A stretch of DNA of 64,000 nucleotides from Muribaculaceae bacterium (GTDB lineage: Bacteria; Bacteroidota; Bacteroidia; Bacteroidales; Muribaculaceae): NCBI GenBank assembly GCA_022510385.1, contig JAFLTQ010000006.1:62001-126000 (forward strand), read 5' to 3'. Positions 36,433 through 44,343 of the stretch are shown piece after piece. Under the pieces are notes generated by a model. The model saw nothing but the letters and a program-made list of their open reading frames with translations, was not told the DNA's origin and searched no databases. The translations under genes and the position numbers were made by a program. Numbering within the stretch: position 1 is the stretch's first letter; every line of letters begins with the position of its first letter.

Positions 36433-36464
36433 TTTGACTATCCGCTCATTTTTCAATAACTTTG
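36433..36464 (+). promoter_or_regulatory. Promoter of tig (TTTG-N20-TAACTTTG)
   Basis: TTTG at 36433-36436 and TAACTTTG at 36457-36464 with a 20-bp spacer fit the Bacteroidetes -33/-7 consensus. The leader to the tig ATG is about 60 nt. Confidence 0.8.
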
Positions 36465-36529
36465 CAAAGCGTATGCCTTTGGTTTTTCATTAAGAAAAGC
36501 CAAGGAGTAAAAACAAATAAAAAGAAATT

Positions 36530-37879
36530 ATGAACGTAGAATTTAAAAAACTTGATAATGTCACCGGTGAATTGACAGTGACTCTCGAGGAGAAAGATTA
36601 TGCCGACAAGGTTAAGAAGCAGCTGAAAGAGATCGGGAAGAACAGACCGGAACCGGGATTCAGATCCGGACATGTGCCGATGGGGATGCTCGAAAAGAAA
36701 TATGGACCGGCAGTAAAATATGATATAGTCAACCGTGAGATAGCAGATGCAGTCTATGATTACATCAGAGATGAAAAGCTGCGCGTGTTGGGACAGCCGG
36801 TGGCTGATAAAGATAATGAATTCAAGGAAGGGGAGAAAGATTTTACCTTCAAATTTAAATTAGGGCTTGCTCCGGATATAGATTTAAAATTAGGGAAAGA
36901 CCTTAAGATACCTTACTACACGATAGCAGTGTCGGATGAGATGGTTGACCAAGAGATCGCAGCATTGCGCAAAAGATTCGGAGTGCAAGGTCCCGGTGAG
37001 GAAACTGAGCCGGATGCAGTGATCAAGGGAGTGATAAGCGAGCTGAATCCTGACGGAAGTGTCAAGGAGGATGGAATCGTTGTAGATAACGGAATCCTGG
37101 CTCCAATTCATTTCACAAATGAGGAGCAGAAGAAGCTCTTCGAGGGGAAACACCCGGGAGATGTGGTTGTATTTAATCCTTCGGCTTCCTGCAATAACAA
37201 TGCGACAGAGATGTCATCGATGCTCAATATCGATAAAGAGGCAATCGACCAACATCAGGGAGATTTCAATTTCGAGATCAAAGAGATCATAGTATTGAAA
37301 CCGGCAGAGCTCAACCAGGAATTCTTCGATAATGCAGTGGGTAAGGATAAGGCTCACAATGAAGATGAATTGAAAGAGGCTGTGAAGGGATTATTGAAAG
37401 ACCAACTGAAAGGAGAGTCAGATTTCCGCTTCACTATAGATGCCCACGCTGTGATTGAAAAGAAAGTTGGTGATGTGCAGTTGCCCGAGGAGGTGTTGAA
37501 ACATTTCCTGATTTCTCAAAACGAAGGACTGAATTCAGAAAACATAGACGAAGAATTCGGAAAGATCAGACAACAGCTTGTGTGGGATCTCACAAAAGAT
37601 GAAATCGTAAAGAAATACTCTGTTGAAGTTAGTGAAGATGATCTTTTGAATGAGGCACGTGCTGCAGTCTACCGCCAGTTAAGTCAATATGGCCCCGCTT
37701 CATTGACTGAAGGATTGATCGACCATTATGCACATGAAGTGGTGAAAGACCCGAAGAATCGGGAATCATTTGAAAGAAATGCGTTGAACAAGAAGATTTT
37801 CGAGGTTGTCAAGGAGCAAGTGACCCTCGATAATAAAGAATTGTCGATAGAGGATTTCCGCAAACTTTATCAGGTATAA
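36530..37879 (+). CDS. tig: Trigger factor chaperone
   Basis: 449 residues. A ribosome-associated folding chaperone. The ribosome-binding domain starts VEFKKLDNVTGELTVTLEEK. The signature loop reads PGFRSGHVPMGMLEKKYG rather than the classical GFRxGxxP, the usual Bacteroidetes variant. The middle PPIase-like domain is reduced, and the helical C-terminal domain follows from about residue 255. It precedes clpP and clpX, the widespread tig-clpP-clpX order. Confidence 0.92.
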   Translation: MNVEFKKLDNVTGELTVTLEEKDYADKVKKQLKEIGKNRPEPGFRSGHVPMGMLEKKYGPAVKYDIVNREIADAVYDYIRDEKLRVLGQPVADKDNEFKEGEKDFTFKFKLGLAPDIDLKLGKDLKIPYYTIAVSDEMVDQEIAALRKRFGVQGPGEETEPDAVIKGVISELNPDGSVKEDGIVVDNGILAPIHFTNEEQKKLFEGKHPGDVVVFNPSASCNNNATEMSSMLNIDKEAIDQHQGDFNFEIKEIIVLKPAELNQEFFDNAVGKDKAHNEDELKEAVKGLLKDQLKGESDFRFTIDAHAVIEKKVGDVQLPEEVLKHFLISQNEGLNSENIDEEFGKIRQQLVWDLTKDEIVKKYSVEVSEDDLLNEARAAVYRQLSQYGPASLTEGLIDHYAHEVVKDPKNRESFERNALNKKIFEVVKEQVTLDNKELSIEDFRKLYQV

Positions 37880-37918
37880 CAGGATGCCGGAGGAAAGCAG
37901 AATTCGGAATGAAAAGAC

Positions 37919-37952
37919 AAAAGGGTAGAAAAAGATAGGTTCTACCCTTTTG
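37919..37952 (+). terminator. Intrinsic terminator after tig
   Basis: AAAAGGGTAGAA and TTCTACCCTTTT are perfect 12-bp arms around a 9-nt loop, ending in TTTTG. It separates tig from clpP. Confidence 0.8.
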
Positions 37953-38000
37953 GCATAATATTTGCGTAATTTCCGGCAAGATTATACAAAAGAAAACAAC

Positions 38001-38717
38001 ATGCAGAAAGATTTTAGAAATTATGCTGTAAACCATTTGGGAGTGAGTTCCAGTGAGTTTGACAGTTATGTAAAACGGATTAATATCAGCAATCCGAATG
38101 TGAACATGACTCAGCCGCAAGCTGATTATATGAATCCGTATATATTAGAGGAGCGCCAGCTGAATGTGACCCAGATGGATGTTTTCTCACGCTTGATGAT
38201 GGATAGGATAATCTTCCTTGGGACACAGGTGACCGACACCTCCGCCAATATCATCCAGGCCCAATTGCTCTATTTGGATTCTATAGATCCGGAGAAAGAT
38301 ATCTCAATCTATATAAATTCCCCCGGTGGTTCGGTATATGCCGGACTTGGAATTTACGACACCATGCAGTATGTCTCGAGCAATGTATCGACTATCTGCA
38401 CGGGCATGGCAGCCTCTATGGCAGCAGTGTTGCTTGTGGCAGGAGAGCAGGGCAAGCGTTTTGCGTTGCCTCATTCAAGAGTAATGATCCATCAGCCGAT
38501 GGGCGGCATACAGGGTCAGGCATCCGACATAGAGATAACCGCCAAAGAGATCCTGAAACTGAAAGATGAATTATATAGGATCATATCAGAACATTCAGGA
38601 CAGCCATTTGAGAAAGTGGAGAAGGATTCCGACAGGGACTACTGGATGACAGCTTCAGAGGCCAAAGATTATGGTATGATTGACAAGATATTGGTGAATC
38701 CACGGAAAAAAGATTAA
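38001..38717 (+). CDS. clpP: ATP-dependent Clp protease proteolytic subunit
   Basis: 238 residues from [10 protein letters not shown]; the upstream track extension has no support. The catalytic Ser is in [15 protein letters not shown], His in [11 protein letters not shown], and Asp is expected in [14 protein letters not shown] and [16 protein letters not shown] are typical. The N-terminal ~35 residues exceed the E. coli mature protein and may include a propeptide. It forms the proteolytic chamber used by ClpX, 24 bp downstream. Confidence 0.95.
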   Translation: MQKDFRNYAVNHLGVSSSEFDSYVKRINISNPNVNMTQPQADYMNPYILEERQLNVTQMDVFSRLMMDRIIFLGTQVTDTSANIIQAQLLYLDSIDPEKDISIYINSPGGSVYAGLGIYDTMQYVSSNVSTICTGMAASMAAVLLVAGEQGKRFALPHSRVMIHQPMGGIQGQASDIEITAKEILKLKDELYRIISEHSGQPFEKVEKDSDRDYWMTASEAKDYGMIDKILVNPRKKD

Positions 38718-38741
38718 CCGAGACCTATAATAGGGAAGAAT

Positions 38742-39989
38742 ATGGCAAACAACCGAACGGGGTTAATATGTTCGATGTGCGGGGGTCGAGAAACGAACGC
38801 CACTCCTGTAGTGAAGGTGCTCGATGGCTTGAACCTTTGCACAGATTGTATCACCTTCATTGATAATGCCCGCGACACACAGTTGAAGAAAAGCAGGCAG
38901 AAACAAAAAGATGGTAAAGGATCGAATAATAGCATACCCAAGCCAAAGGAAATCAAGGAATTTCTTGACAAATATGTGATAGGACAGGATGAGGCAAAGA
39001 AATACCTGTCTGTAGCAGTCTACAATCATTATAAGCGCATCAATCAGCCCGAAGATGATGAGGTGGACATTGAGAAGTCGAATATCATCCTTGTGGGTCC
39101 GACAGGCACGGGTAAGACCCTTTTGGCAAAGACCATAGCCAGATTGTTGGATGTTCCCTTCACGATAGTAGACGCGACTGTATTGACAGAGGCCGGTTAT
39201 GTGGGAGAGGATATCGAATCACTCCTGACCCGGCTACTTCAAACGTGCGAATATGACGTTGAGAAAGCGGAGCGTGGCATAGTGTTTATCGATGAAATAG
39301 ATAAGATTGCGAGGAAAAGCGATAATCCGTCGATAACACGTGATGTGAGCGGAGAGGGGGTTCAGCAAGGATTGTTGAAGCTGCTTGAAGGCTCGGTGGT
39401 GCTTGTTCCGCCCAACGGAGGGAGGAAACATCCTGAACAAAAGATGATAGCCGTCAATACCAAGAATATTCTCTTTATATGTGGAGGAGCCTTCGATGGC
39501 ATCGAGAGAAAGATTGCCTCGAGGTTGAACACACATGTGGTAGGATATGGACATGATGAGTCAGGACGTAAGAAAAAAAGGGAAAACCTGATGAAATATG
39601 TCCTTCCGATGGATTTGAAATCGTTTGGATTAATCCCTGAGATAATAGGGCGTTTGCCGATACTGACGAGTCTGGATCCTTTAGATCGGGATGCTCTTCG
39701 GAGAATTCTGACAGAGCCGAAGAATTCGATAGTGGGTCAATACAAGAAGTTGTTTGAATTGGATGGAGTCAAGCTGGAATTTACAGAAGAGGCATTAGAC
39801 CTGATTGTGGATAAGGCAATAGAGTATAAATTAGGAGCCAGGGGTCTTCGATCGATTGTGGAGACCATAATGGTTGACTCAATGTTTGAAGTGCCGTCAA
39901 ACAATCACAAGAATTTCAGGATAGATGCCGACTATGTAAGGGCACAGCTGGAACGAGCTCATTTCGAGAAAACATCTATCAAGGATTAG
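38742..39989 (+). CDS. clpX: Clp protease ATP-binding subunit ClpX
   Basis: 415 residues. The N-terminal zinc-binding domain has CSMCGG and CTDC ligands. Walker A is [12 protein letters not shown], Walker [10 protein letters not shown], the pore region [11 protein letters not shown], and the ClpP-contact loop lies around IGRLP. It unfolds tagged substrates and feeds ClpP. Operon with clpP. Confidence 0.96.
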   Translation: MANNRTGLICSMCGGRETNATPVVKVLDGLNLCTDCITFIDNARDTQLKKSRQKQKDGKGSNNSIPKPKEIKEFLDKYVIGQDEAKKYLSVAVYNHYKRINQPEDDEVDIEKSNIILVGPTGTGKTLLAKTIARLLDVPFTIVDATVLTEAGYVGEDIESLLTRLLQTCEYDVEKAERGIVFIDEIDKIARKSDNPSITRDVSGEGVQQGLLKLLEGSVVLVPPNGGRKHPEQKMIAVNTKNILFICGGAFDGIERKIASRLNTHVVGYGHDESGRKKKRENLMKYVLPMDLKSFGLIPEIIGRLPILTSLDPLDRDALRRILTEPKNSIVGQYKKLFELDGVKLEFTEEALDLIVDKAIEYKLGARGLRSIVETIMVDSMFEVPSNNHKNFRIDADYVRAQLERAHFEKTSIKD

Positions 39990-40010
39990 AAGAAAGATGT
40001 AATAAATAAT

Positions 40011-40048
40011 GGGGATTGTTGACTTGTCGGCAATCCCTGTTTTTTTTA
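40011..40048 (+). terminator. Intrinsic terminator after clpX
   Basis: GGGATTG pairs with CAATCCC across a 12-nt loop and is followed by a T8 run. Confidence 0.8.
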
Positions 40049-40103
40049 GACTCCTCAATAAAACAGATTATGCTAAAAGTTTTCTAAATACAAAAAACTT
40101 TAT

Positions 40104-40111
40104 TAATTTTG
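40104..40111 (+). promoter_or_regulatory. -7 element (TAATTTTG) before tRNA-Arg
   Basis: TAATTTTG matches TAnnTTTG, about 58 nt ahead of the tRNA. The segment between is GC-rich leader. Confidence 0.5.
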
Positions 40112-40168
40112 CAGGAGCAAACCCCGGGGTGGCGTCGAAGTGGAAATCGCGGGGTGGGCAAAGGGCAC

Positions 40169-40242
40169 GGACTGGTAGCTCAGCTGGATAGAGCAACAGC
40201 CTTCTAAGCTGTGGGTCGCGGGTTCGAATCCCGCCCGGTTCA
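40169..40242 (+). tRNA. tRNA-Arg (anticodon TCT)
   Basis: 74 nt. The acceptor stem GGACTGG/CCGGTTC has two G-U pairs. The D-arm is in AGCTCAGCTGGATAGAGC. The anticodon arm is ACAGC-CTTCTAA-GCTGT with TCT at positions 34-36, and the T-arm GCGGGTTCGAATCCCGC is intact. CCA is not encoded (CCT follows the discriminator A). Confidence 0.95.
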
Positions 40243-40249
40243 CCTCCCT

Positions 40250-40290
40250 AAATTCCAAGAAATTGATTTTCAATCTCTTGGAATTTTTTT
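40250..40290 (+). terminator. Terminator after tRNA-Arg
   Basis: AATTCCAAGA pairs with TCTTGGAATT and is followed by a T run. Confidence 0.75.
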
Positions 40291-40331
40291 CTAAATCTGC
40301 CCAACCGTTGCACCACAGAATGAGGGCTATA

Positions 40332-40363
40332 TTTGGAATTTTCTAACTTCATGCTTAATTTTG
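40332..40363 (+). promoter_or_regulatory. Promoter of the 54-aa/GNAT pair
   Basis: TTTG (40332-40335) and TAATTTTG (40356-40363) with a 20-bp spacer are a full consensus match, 26 nt before the ATG. Confidence 0.75.
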
Positions 40364-40389
40364 CGTTATAGCTAATAAAAATTTACTCT

Positions 40390-40554
40390 ATGGCCAAACC
40401 TATTAGAAATACTCCAATATTATATGGTGAAGATGCAAGACGGTTTCGTGAGGAAATTTCTCATATACCTCCTATAGAAGAAAGGCGAAAAGAAAGAGCA
40501 AGAATTCAGAAAAGCGTCCAAGAACTATATGAAATGATAGAAGCTCTACGATAA
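40390..40554 (+). CDS. 54-aa protein, possible antitoxin of the GNAT
   Basis: Too short for the track. It starts MAKPIRNTPILYGEDARRFR and continues EEISHIPPIEERRKERARIQ. It is rich in Arg/Glu and probably helical. The stop shares one base with the GNAT start (TAATG), and a full consensus promoter lies just upstream. Small proteins of this type preceding GNATs are recalled in Bacteroidetes genomes, which together with the overlap suggests an antitoxin. It is not a ribbon-helix-helix (DUF1778) protein. Confidence 0.65.
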   Translation: MAKPIRNTPILYGEDARRFREEISHIPPIEERRKERARIQKSVQELYEMIEALR

Positions 40555-41177
40555 TGAATTCCTTTTTTCAGAATATTCCTTATGAGAGATTAAGGGAGTC
40601 TTCAAAATTATTCCCTTTTGATTGTGGCAATTCTGACCTAACGGATTATTATTACCATTCTGCTAAGAAGGATATAGCAAAACTGCTCACTGTTGTTTAT
40701 TATCTGGCGACAGAAGAGACAACAATACTATTTTTTACTCTATCAAACGATAAAATCTCAGAGATTGAACTAAAGAACGGAGAACCAATATATTCAAAAA
40801 GTTTCTTTCGTAGGATAAAAGATAAATTCGGAAGGGCAAAACATCGTCGCGATTATCCTGCTGTAAAAATCGGAAGGTTTGGGGTAAATAAAGAATTCAG
40901 AGGTAAAGGTCAGCATTGGGGTTCAAAGACTTTGGATTTCATCAAGGAGTGGATGATATCTGATAATAAAACCGGTTGTTGTTTTATCACAGTCGATGCA
41001 TATGCCAATGCCGTTGAATTCTATAAAAAGAATGATTTCTTATTTATGGGAGAAAAGGAAAAATCCGGATATGAAAAATGGCTTAAAGAAAATCCCGATT
41101 ATAAAAACAAAGAAATTTCCGGTGACATTCCAACCTTTGCTATGTATTTCAATCTCCTTTCACTTGTTGAAAATTGA
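40554..41177 (+). CDS. GNAT-family acetyltransferase, TacT-like architecture
   Basis: 207 residues. The opening FPFDCGNSDLTDYYYHSAKK resembles the FxCGxxxLxxF segment of GNAT toxins (TacT/AtaT), and VKIGRFGVNKEFRGKGQHWG carries the acetyl-CoA loop, followed by GCCFITVDAYANAVEFYKKN. GNAT toxins acetylate aminoacyl-tRNA. Toxin activity here is inferred from architecture and the overlapping small gene; a non-toxin GNAT is equally possible. Confidence 0.8.
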   Translation: MNSFFQNIPYERLRESSKLFPFDCGNSDLTDYYYHSAKKDIAKLLTVVYYLATEETTILFFTLSNDKISEIELKNGEPIYSKSFFRRIKDKFGRAKHRRDYPAVKIGRFGVNKEFRGKGQHWGSKTLDFIKEWMISDNKTGCCFITVDAYANAVEFYKKNDFLFMGEKEKSGYEKWLKENPDYKNKEISGDIPTFAMYFNLLSLVEN

Positions 41178-41218
41178 ATATTCTAAATTTTTATTACTCT
41201 CCAATCCAAAAATAATGA

Positions 41219-41245
41219 AGCCTGACCGGAAATTTCGATCAGGCT
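41219..41245. terminator. Hairpin after GNAT gene
   Basis: AGCCTGA and TCAGGCT form a 7-bp stem. The plus-strand T-run is lacking, so termination is uncertain. The remainder of 41246-41450 shows nothing recognisable. Confidence 0.4.
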
Positions 41246-41453
41246 CAAATAAGTTGTTAAGAATATAATCATTCCATTGTTGGCAACTTGTGGTATTTCA
41301 TAAAGAATCTATTAGGAGAAGCACAATTAAAGACTTCAATTTTTCTTTCTTCCTTTTTATCTTGACATTGCAGACGCTCAATCTGGAGAATAAACTGAGA
41401 TCTCTGAATCAATATTTGCCGAAATAAGTTTTAAAATCGTCAAAAAAGATCTC

Positions 41454-41472
41454 GCCGACAAATAATGTCGGC
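41454..41472. promoter_or_regulatory. Operator candidate for the XRE regulator
   Basis: GCCGACA-AATAA-TGTCGGC is a perfect 7-bp inverted repeat ending 18 bp before the -7 element TAAATTTG (41491-41498). It therefore lies across the -33 region. Confidence 0.55.
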
Positions 41473-41511
41473 AATATTATAAAAATAAAGTAAATTTGTA
41501 AGGAGAAGGGA

Positions 41512-41739
41512 ATGACCCTTAATCAACTTGCCGAAAAGATAGGAATACAACAGCCATCTATGTCCGGCATTGTTAATGGGAAAATAAAACCATCGCTCGA
41601 CACTCTTGAAAAAATTGCTTCTACATTCGGAGTATCAATCGGAGAATTATTTGATGAAAAGGATTCCAATACTTTCTCTTGTCCTCATTGTGGGAGGAAG
41701 ATGAAAGTTGTCCCGATAGAAAAAGGAAAAGAAAAATAA
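41512..41739 (+). CDS. Small XRE-family regulator with zinc-ribbon-like tail
   Basis: 75 residues. The helix-turn-helix is MTLNQLAEKIGIQQPSMSGI, then KIKPSLDTLEKIASTFGVSI; helix 1 seems short or absent at this start. The C-terminus has a CPHCGRKM motif, half of a zinc ribbon. A -7 element TAAATTTG (41491-41498) puts the transcript start only a few bases before the ATG, and GGAGAAGG precedes the ATG, so the start is well supported. Its target is unknown; a palindrome lies in its own promoter, and two RNA genes follow. Confidence 0.75.
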   Translation: MTLNQLAEKIGIQQPSMSGIVNGKIKPSLDTLEKIASTFGVSIGELFDEKDSNTFSCPHCGRKMKVVPIEKGKEK

Positions 41740-41744
41740 AATAT

Positions 41745-41945
41745 TAAATTTGCAATGCGAGAGGCTGGTAAGAGATCGAGGAAAATCCTCCGCCGCGTCT
41801 CGCTCCAAATATTAGATAAGACCTAAATAATAAAAATTGGCGAGGGCATAGCCGCCGCCTGGTTAATCTAAGAAACTTGGTTATAGGCTCCAAGAGCCTT
41901 GTACCCCGACTCTGGAGGACATTCTTGTTCTCCAGTTTTATTTTT
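41745..41945 (+). ncRNA. Candidate structured RNA 1
   Basis: A -7 element TAAATTTG (41745-41752) is followed by no ORF but by a chain of stems. These are GCGAGA/TCTCGC (41757-41762 with 41798-41803), an inner GAGGA/TCCTC hairpin, TTAGAT/ATCTAA (41812-41817 with 41866-41871) enclosing a GC-rich hairpin, and CTTGG/CCAAG or the competing AGGCTC/GAGCCT. CTGGAG/CTCCAG with a T-rich tail (41912-41945) is a terminator. It does not match tmRNA, RNase P, SRP or a 6S fold that I can recognise. Confidence 0.55.
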
Positions 41946-41963
41946 AGAATAAGGAAGATTTAT

Positions 41964-42185
41964 TAATTTTGAGAATTAGTATTAGGAGACCATGCCCCGG
42001 GGCGTTCCCCCGGACGGATTCATCGACTAATATTTAATTGGAATAAGGCTCAATAGAAGCTACGTATGGAAACATAAGAAACGGAGGAAACAATCGAAAG
42101 GCCTTATTCTAAAAATTACCGCTGGAATGATAGAGTAGCACCGTCATCGGGTTAGCAAATCATTTCAGCGGTTTCTTATTTATAA
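41964..42185 (+). ncRNA. Candidate structured RNA 2
   Basis: The -7 element TAATTTTG (41964-41971) gives a predicted start near 41975. Stems are ATTAGT/ACTAAT enclosing a CCGGGG/CCCCGG hairpin, TATG-GAAA-CATA with a GNRA-type loop, GAATAAGGC (42041-42049) with GCCTTATTC (42101-42109), and a terminal 14-bp hairpin (ACCGCTGGAATGAT with ATCATTTCAGCGGT) before a T-rich end. No ORF. The family is unknown. Confidence 0.55.
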
Positions 42186-42187
42186 TC

Positions 42188-42223
42188 ACCCCGACTTCGT
42201 TTCACAACGCAATCGGGGATTTC
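42188..42223. terminator. Additional hairpin downstream of RNA 2
   Basis: CCCCGACTTCGTT and AACGCAATCGGGG pair with two mismatches, followed by ATTTCT. It may be a backup terminator. Confidence 0.45.
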
Positions 42224-42348
42224 TACATAAAGAATAAGTCCATAATTAATGGGAATTAGTAAAATTGTGGATTAAAGAAAATCTCTTAATATATCATCAT
42301 CGGTGAGTTAATCTCCACTTCCACGCATTTCAAAAGTGCCTGTGATAG

Positions 42349-42464
42349 GTTCAAGAAAAATTGGATCAGTGGAGATATGAAGATGTTCATGAACTATTAA
42401 GAAAAAATGGCAAAACTCGTAGTTGACACAAATGCATTAATACAAATAATTTGAAATAATAATA
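42349..42464 (+). pseudogene. Remnant of an antitoxin-PIN toxin module
   Basis: One frame ends ...KLDQWRYEDVHELLRKNGKT and stops at 42426, without an upstream start. Overlapping it, a 15-codon ORF from 42417 reads MAKLVVDTNALIQII and stops. This is the opening strand of a PIN ribonuclease with the first catalytic Asp. The overlap is typical of antitoxin-PIN operons. Both genes are cut, so neither can function. Confidence 0.5.
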
Positions 42465-42622
42465 TGGATTCCCCTTTTTACTATGGGAAAGTGTGCTGAT
42501 TTGGAAATTCAATATTATCCATTAATTTACAATAATTTATAAAGGTAAAATAAGAAGACTGGGGAGTATTATTTCAATAAAATTATACGTTTATAAATTT
42601 CTCAACTATAAAATTATTATAT

Positions 42623-42630
42623 TAATTTTG
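42623..42630 (+). promoter_or_regulatory. -7 element (TAATTTTG) for the secreted 158-aa protein
   Basis: TAATTTTG lies 29 nt before the ATG at 42660. A diverged piece of the 159-bp repeat (ATTTATAAAGGTAAAATAAG) lies just upstream, at about 42535-42555. Confidence 0.6.
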
Positions 42631-42659
42631 TAAAAGTTTAATCATAAAGTGATTATAGT

Positions 42660-43136
42660 ATGAAAAAATTATTATTGATCGTAGCAGCCATTATTACCGG
42701 AATTTCAGTTTCTGCGCAAGATTTAGAATGGTCGGATCTTGGTGAGGAGATCGCTTCAGGAACCAATGCTTCTGTAGGTGCAATTGAAGAATCTTTTAAA
42801 TCTAATGGTTTGGATGTAAAAGCGTCCACTCATTTTAATCCTTCCACTAATTCTGTGAATATAACTTTTGATTTTGGTTCCTTAGATATTGTTTCTCTTT
42901 TGAATGAAGAATCATTAACAGTATTTAAAGACTCATTTGCTGATGCCTTCGTCCAGGGTTTCCTTGAAGAGCCCGGGACTGATAACAATCTTTTTGTTGA
43001 CCATGTGAAAATAATGGAAAAAGGGAAAGGAGAATATCGGTTGATATTAAAGGGAAATGGAAATTCAAAAGTTATCAGGATTACCCCGCAAGATTTAAAA
43101 AGGGTAGGCGCCAAGAATTATGGTGTGAAATTCTAA
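42660..43136 (+). CDS. Secreted hypothetical protein (158 aa)
   Basis: A clear signal peptide, MKKLLLIVAAIITGISVSAQ, is followed by a soluble ~138-aa domain with alternating amphipathic helices and strands (VNITFDFGSLDIVSLL, YRLILKGNGNSKVIRITP). No Cys after the signal, so it is not a lipoprotein. Family not recognised. It has its own promoter and terminator and appears monocistronic. Confidence 0.75.
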   Translation: MKKLLLIVAAIITGISVSAQDLEWSDLGEEIASGTNASVGAIEESFKSNGLDVKASTHFNPSTNSVNITFDFGSLDIVSLLNEESLTVFKDSFADAFVQGFLEEPGTDNNLFVDHVKIMEKGKGEYRLILKGNGNSKVIRITPQDLKRVGAKNYGVKF

Positions 43137-43185
43137 TCATTAAAGGGAGGAATAGAATCCTTCACGTCCAACCTCAACTTCAATT

Positions 43186-43218
43186 AAGACTGCAGATTTT
43201 CTGCGGTCTTTATTTATC
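43186..43218 (+). terminator. Terminator after 158-aa gene
   Basis: AAGACTGCAG and CTGCGGTCTT pair with one mismatch, followed by TATTTAT. Confidence 0.65.
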
Positions 43219-43325
43219 TCTATAATTATTTAGGAACTTGCTATTATCGTTAATCCTTGGCTAACCTCTAAACAAAAATCTTCATCTTCCGGATTACAAT
43301 TTAAAGTTCTCAGGAGACTTTTCCA

Positions 43326-43725
43326 AATAAGCATGTTTGAATGTGCTTATTTGGAAATTTAGTCTTAATATACTAATAGACAAGTATTTATAAAGGTAAA
43401 ATAAGAAACACCGGGGGTATAGGGGAATCTAAAAATAAGATTTCTAAAACAACTCTTTTATTCTAATAGGCATAAAAATGTAAAAATAAGCATGTTTGAA
43501 TGTGCTTATTTGGAACTTTGGTCTTAATGTGTTAATAGACAAGTATTTATAAAGGTAAAATAAGAAACACCGGGGGTATAGGGGAATCTAAAAATAAGAT
43601 TTCTAAAACAACTCTTTTATTCTAATAGGCATAAAAATGTAAAAATAAGCATGTTTGAATGTGCTTATTTGGAAATTTAGACTTAATATACTAATAAACA
43701 AGTATTTATAAAGGTAAAATAAGAA
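43326..43725. repeat. Tandem repeat, 159-bp unit, about 2.5 copies
   Basis: CATGTTTGAATGTGCTTATT recurs at 43332, 43491 and 43650, giving a 159-bp period. The first two units are almost identical (CACCGGGGGTATAGGGG core). Each unit starts with a hairpin (AATAAGCA..TGCTTATT), and TATTTATAAAGGTAAAATAAG is shared with a partial copy near 42535. No ORF. Confidence 0.85.
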
Positions 43726-43739
43726 GAAAGTCTGTAGGG

Positions 43740-44340
43740 AAGGCCCAAGCCGTATTCATTTAACGGGATTTCAGAGTGAGATTCTATCTCTTTCTCCCTA
43801 TTTCCCATAACAAATTTTGAGGTTTTATATCAAAGGAGGTTCCTGACAAATCTTTTTCTAAAAATTACCAATCTCGACATTAATTGATTGTATAAATTAT
43901 TCCTCTCTCTTGCAAGTTATTGTGTTATTTTGTTAAAACATTACAATGGAAACATCTGTTGGCCTTTAGGCTTATTTTTTATAAATTTGCAAAGGTAGCC
44001 TGAAAGAAATAGGCTTAAGAGACTTTAATTATTGCGACCTTTCGCGGCCGCCGAGTAAAAGGAGTAGGTGGAAATGGGAAGAACTTTTTCAAAGTTCTCA
44101 TATGGAGATGAGTTGTGAGTTGTGAGTTGTAAGTTGGGAGAGTCTGGTAGGGATGCGACCTGTCGCGTCCGCCGCGCAAAAAAGGATTTTGGAAAAATCC
44201 TGCCCGTTTTAAGGATTTTGAAAAAATCCTCCCCGTTTGAGGAGCGGACCCATCTATAGAACGATTCTCGCATTTCGCTTAAATAATTAAAGAAACAAAA
44301 GGTTGATAAACTCCTATACGAATTAATATACGAAAGCATA
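43740..44340. other. Intergenic stretch with -7 motif and repeat cluster
   Basis: No gene is seen. TAAATTTG at 43982-43989 is followed by an AGCCT..AGGCT hairpin, which could be a short transcript or leader. From 44041 come dispersed repeats: heptamers (44111-44140), the inverted GCGCGGCGGACGCG element (44147-44177) and GGATTTTGGAAAAATCC blocks with CCCGTTT. Confidence 0.6.
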
Positions 44341-44343
44341 AGT

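Noticed and set aside
40009-40191. 60-aa ORF after clpX
   Set aside because: It spans the clpX terminator, the tRNA promoter and the tRNA 5' end.
41745-42185. Retron msr-msd, or a tmRNA or RNase P RNA gene
   Set aside because: No reverse transcriptase nearby, no tmRNA tag ORF or tRNA-like ends, and no RNase P core motifs such as the GAGGAAAGTCC box were seen.
43326-43725. CRISPR array
   Set aside because: The unit is 159 bp and nearly identical throughout, with no short repeat/variable spacer alternation and no cas genes.
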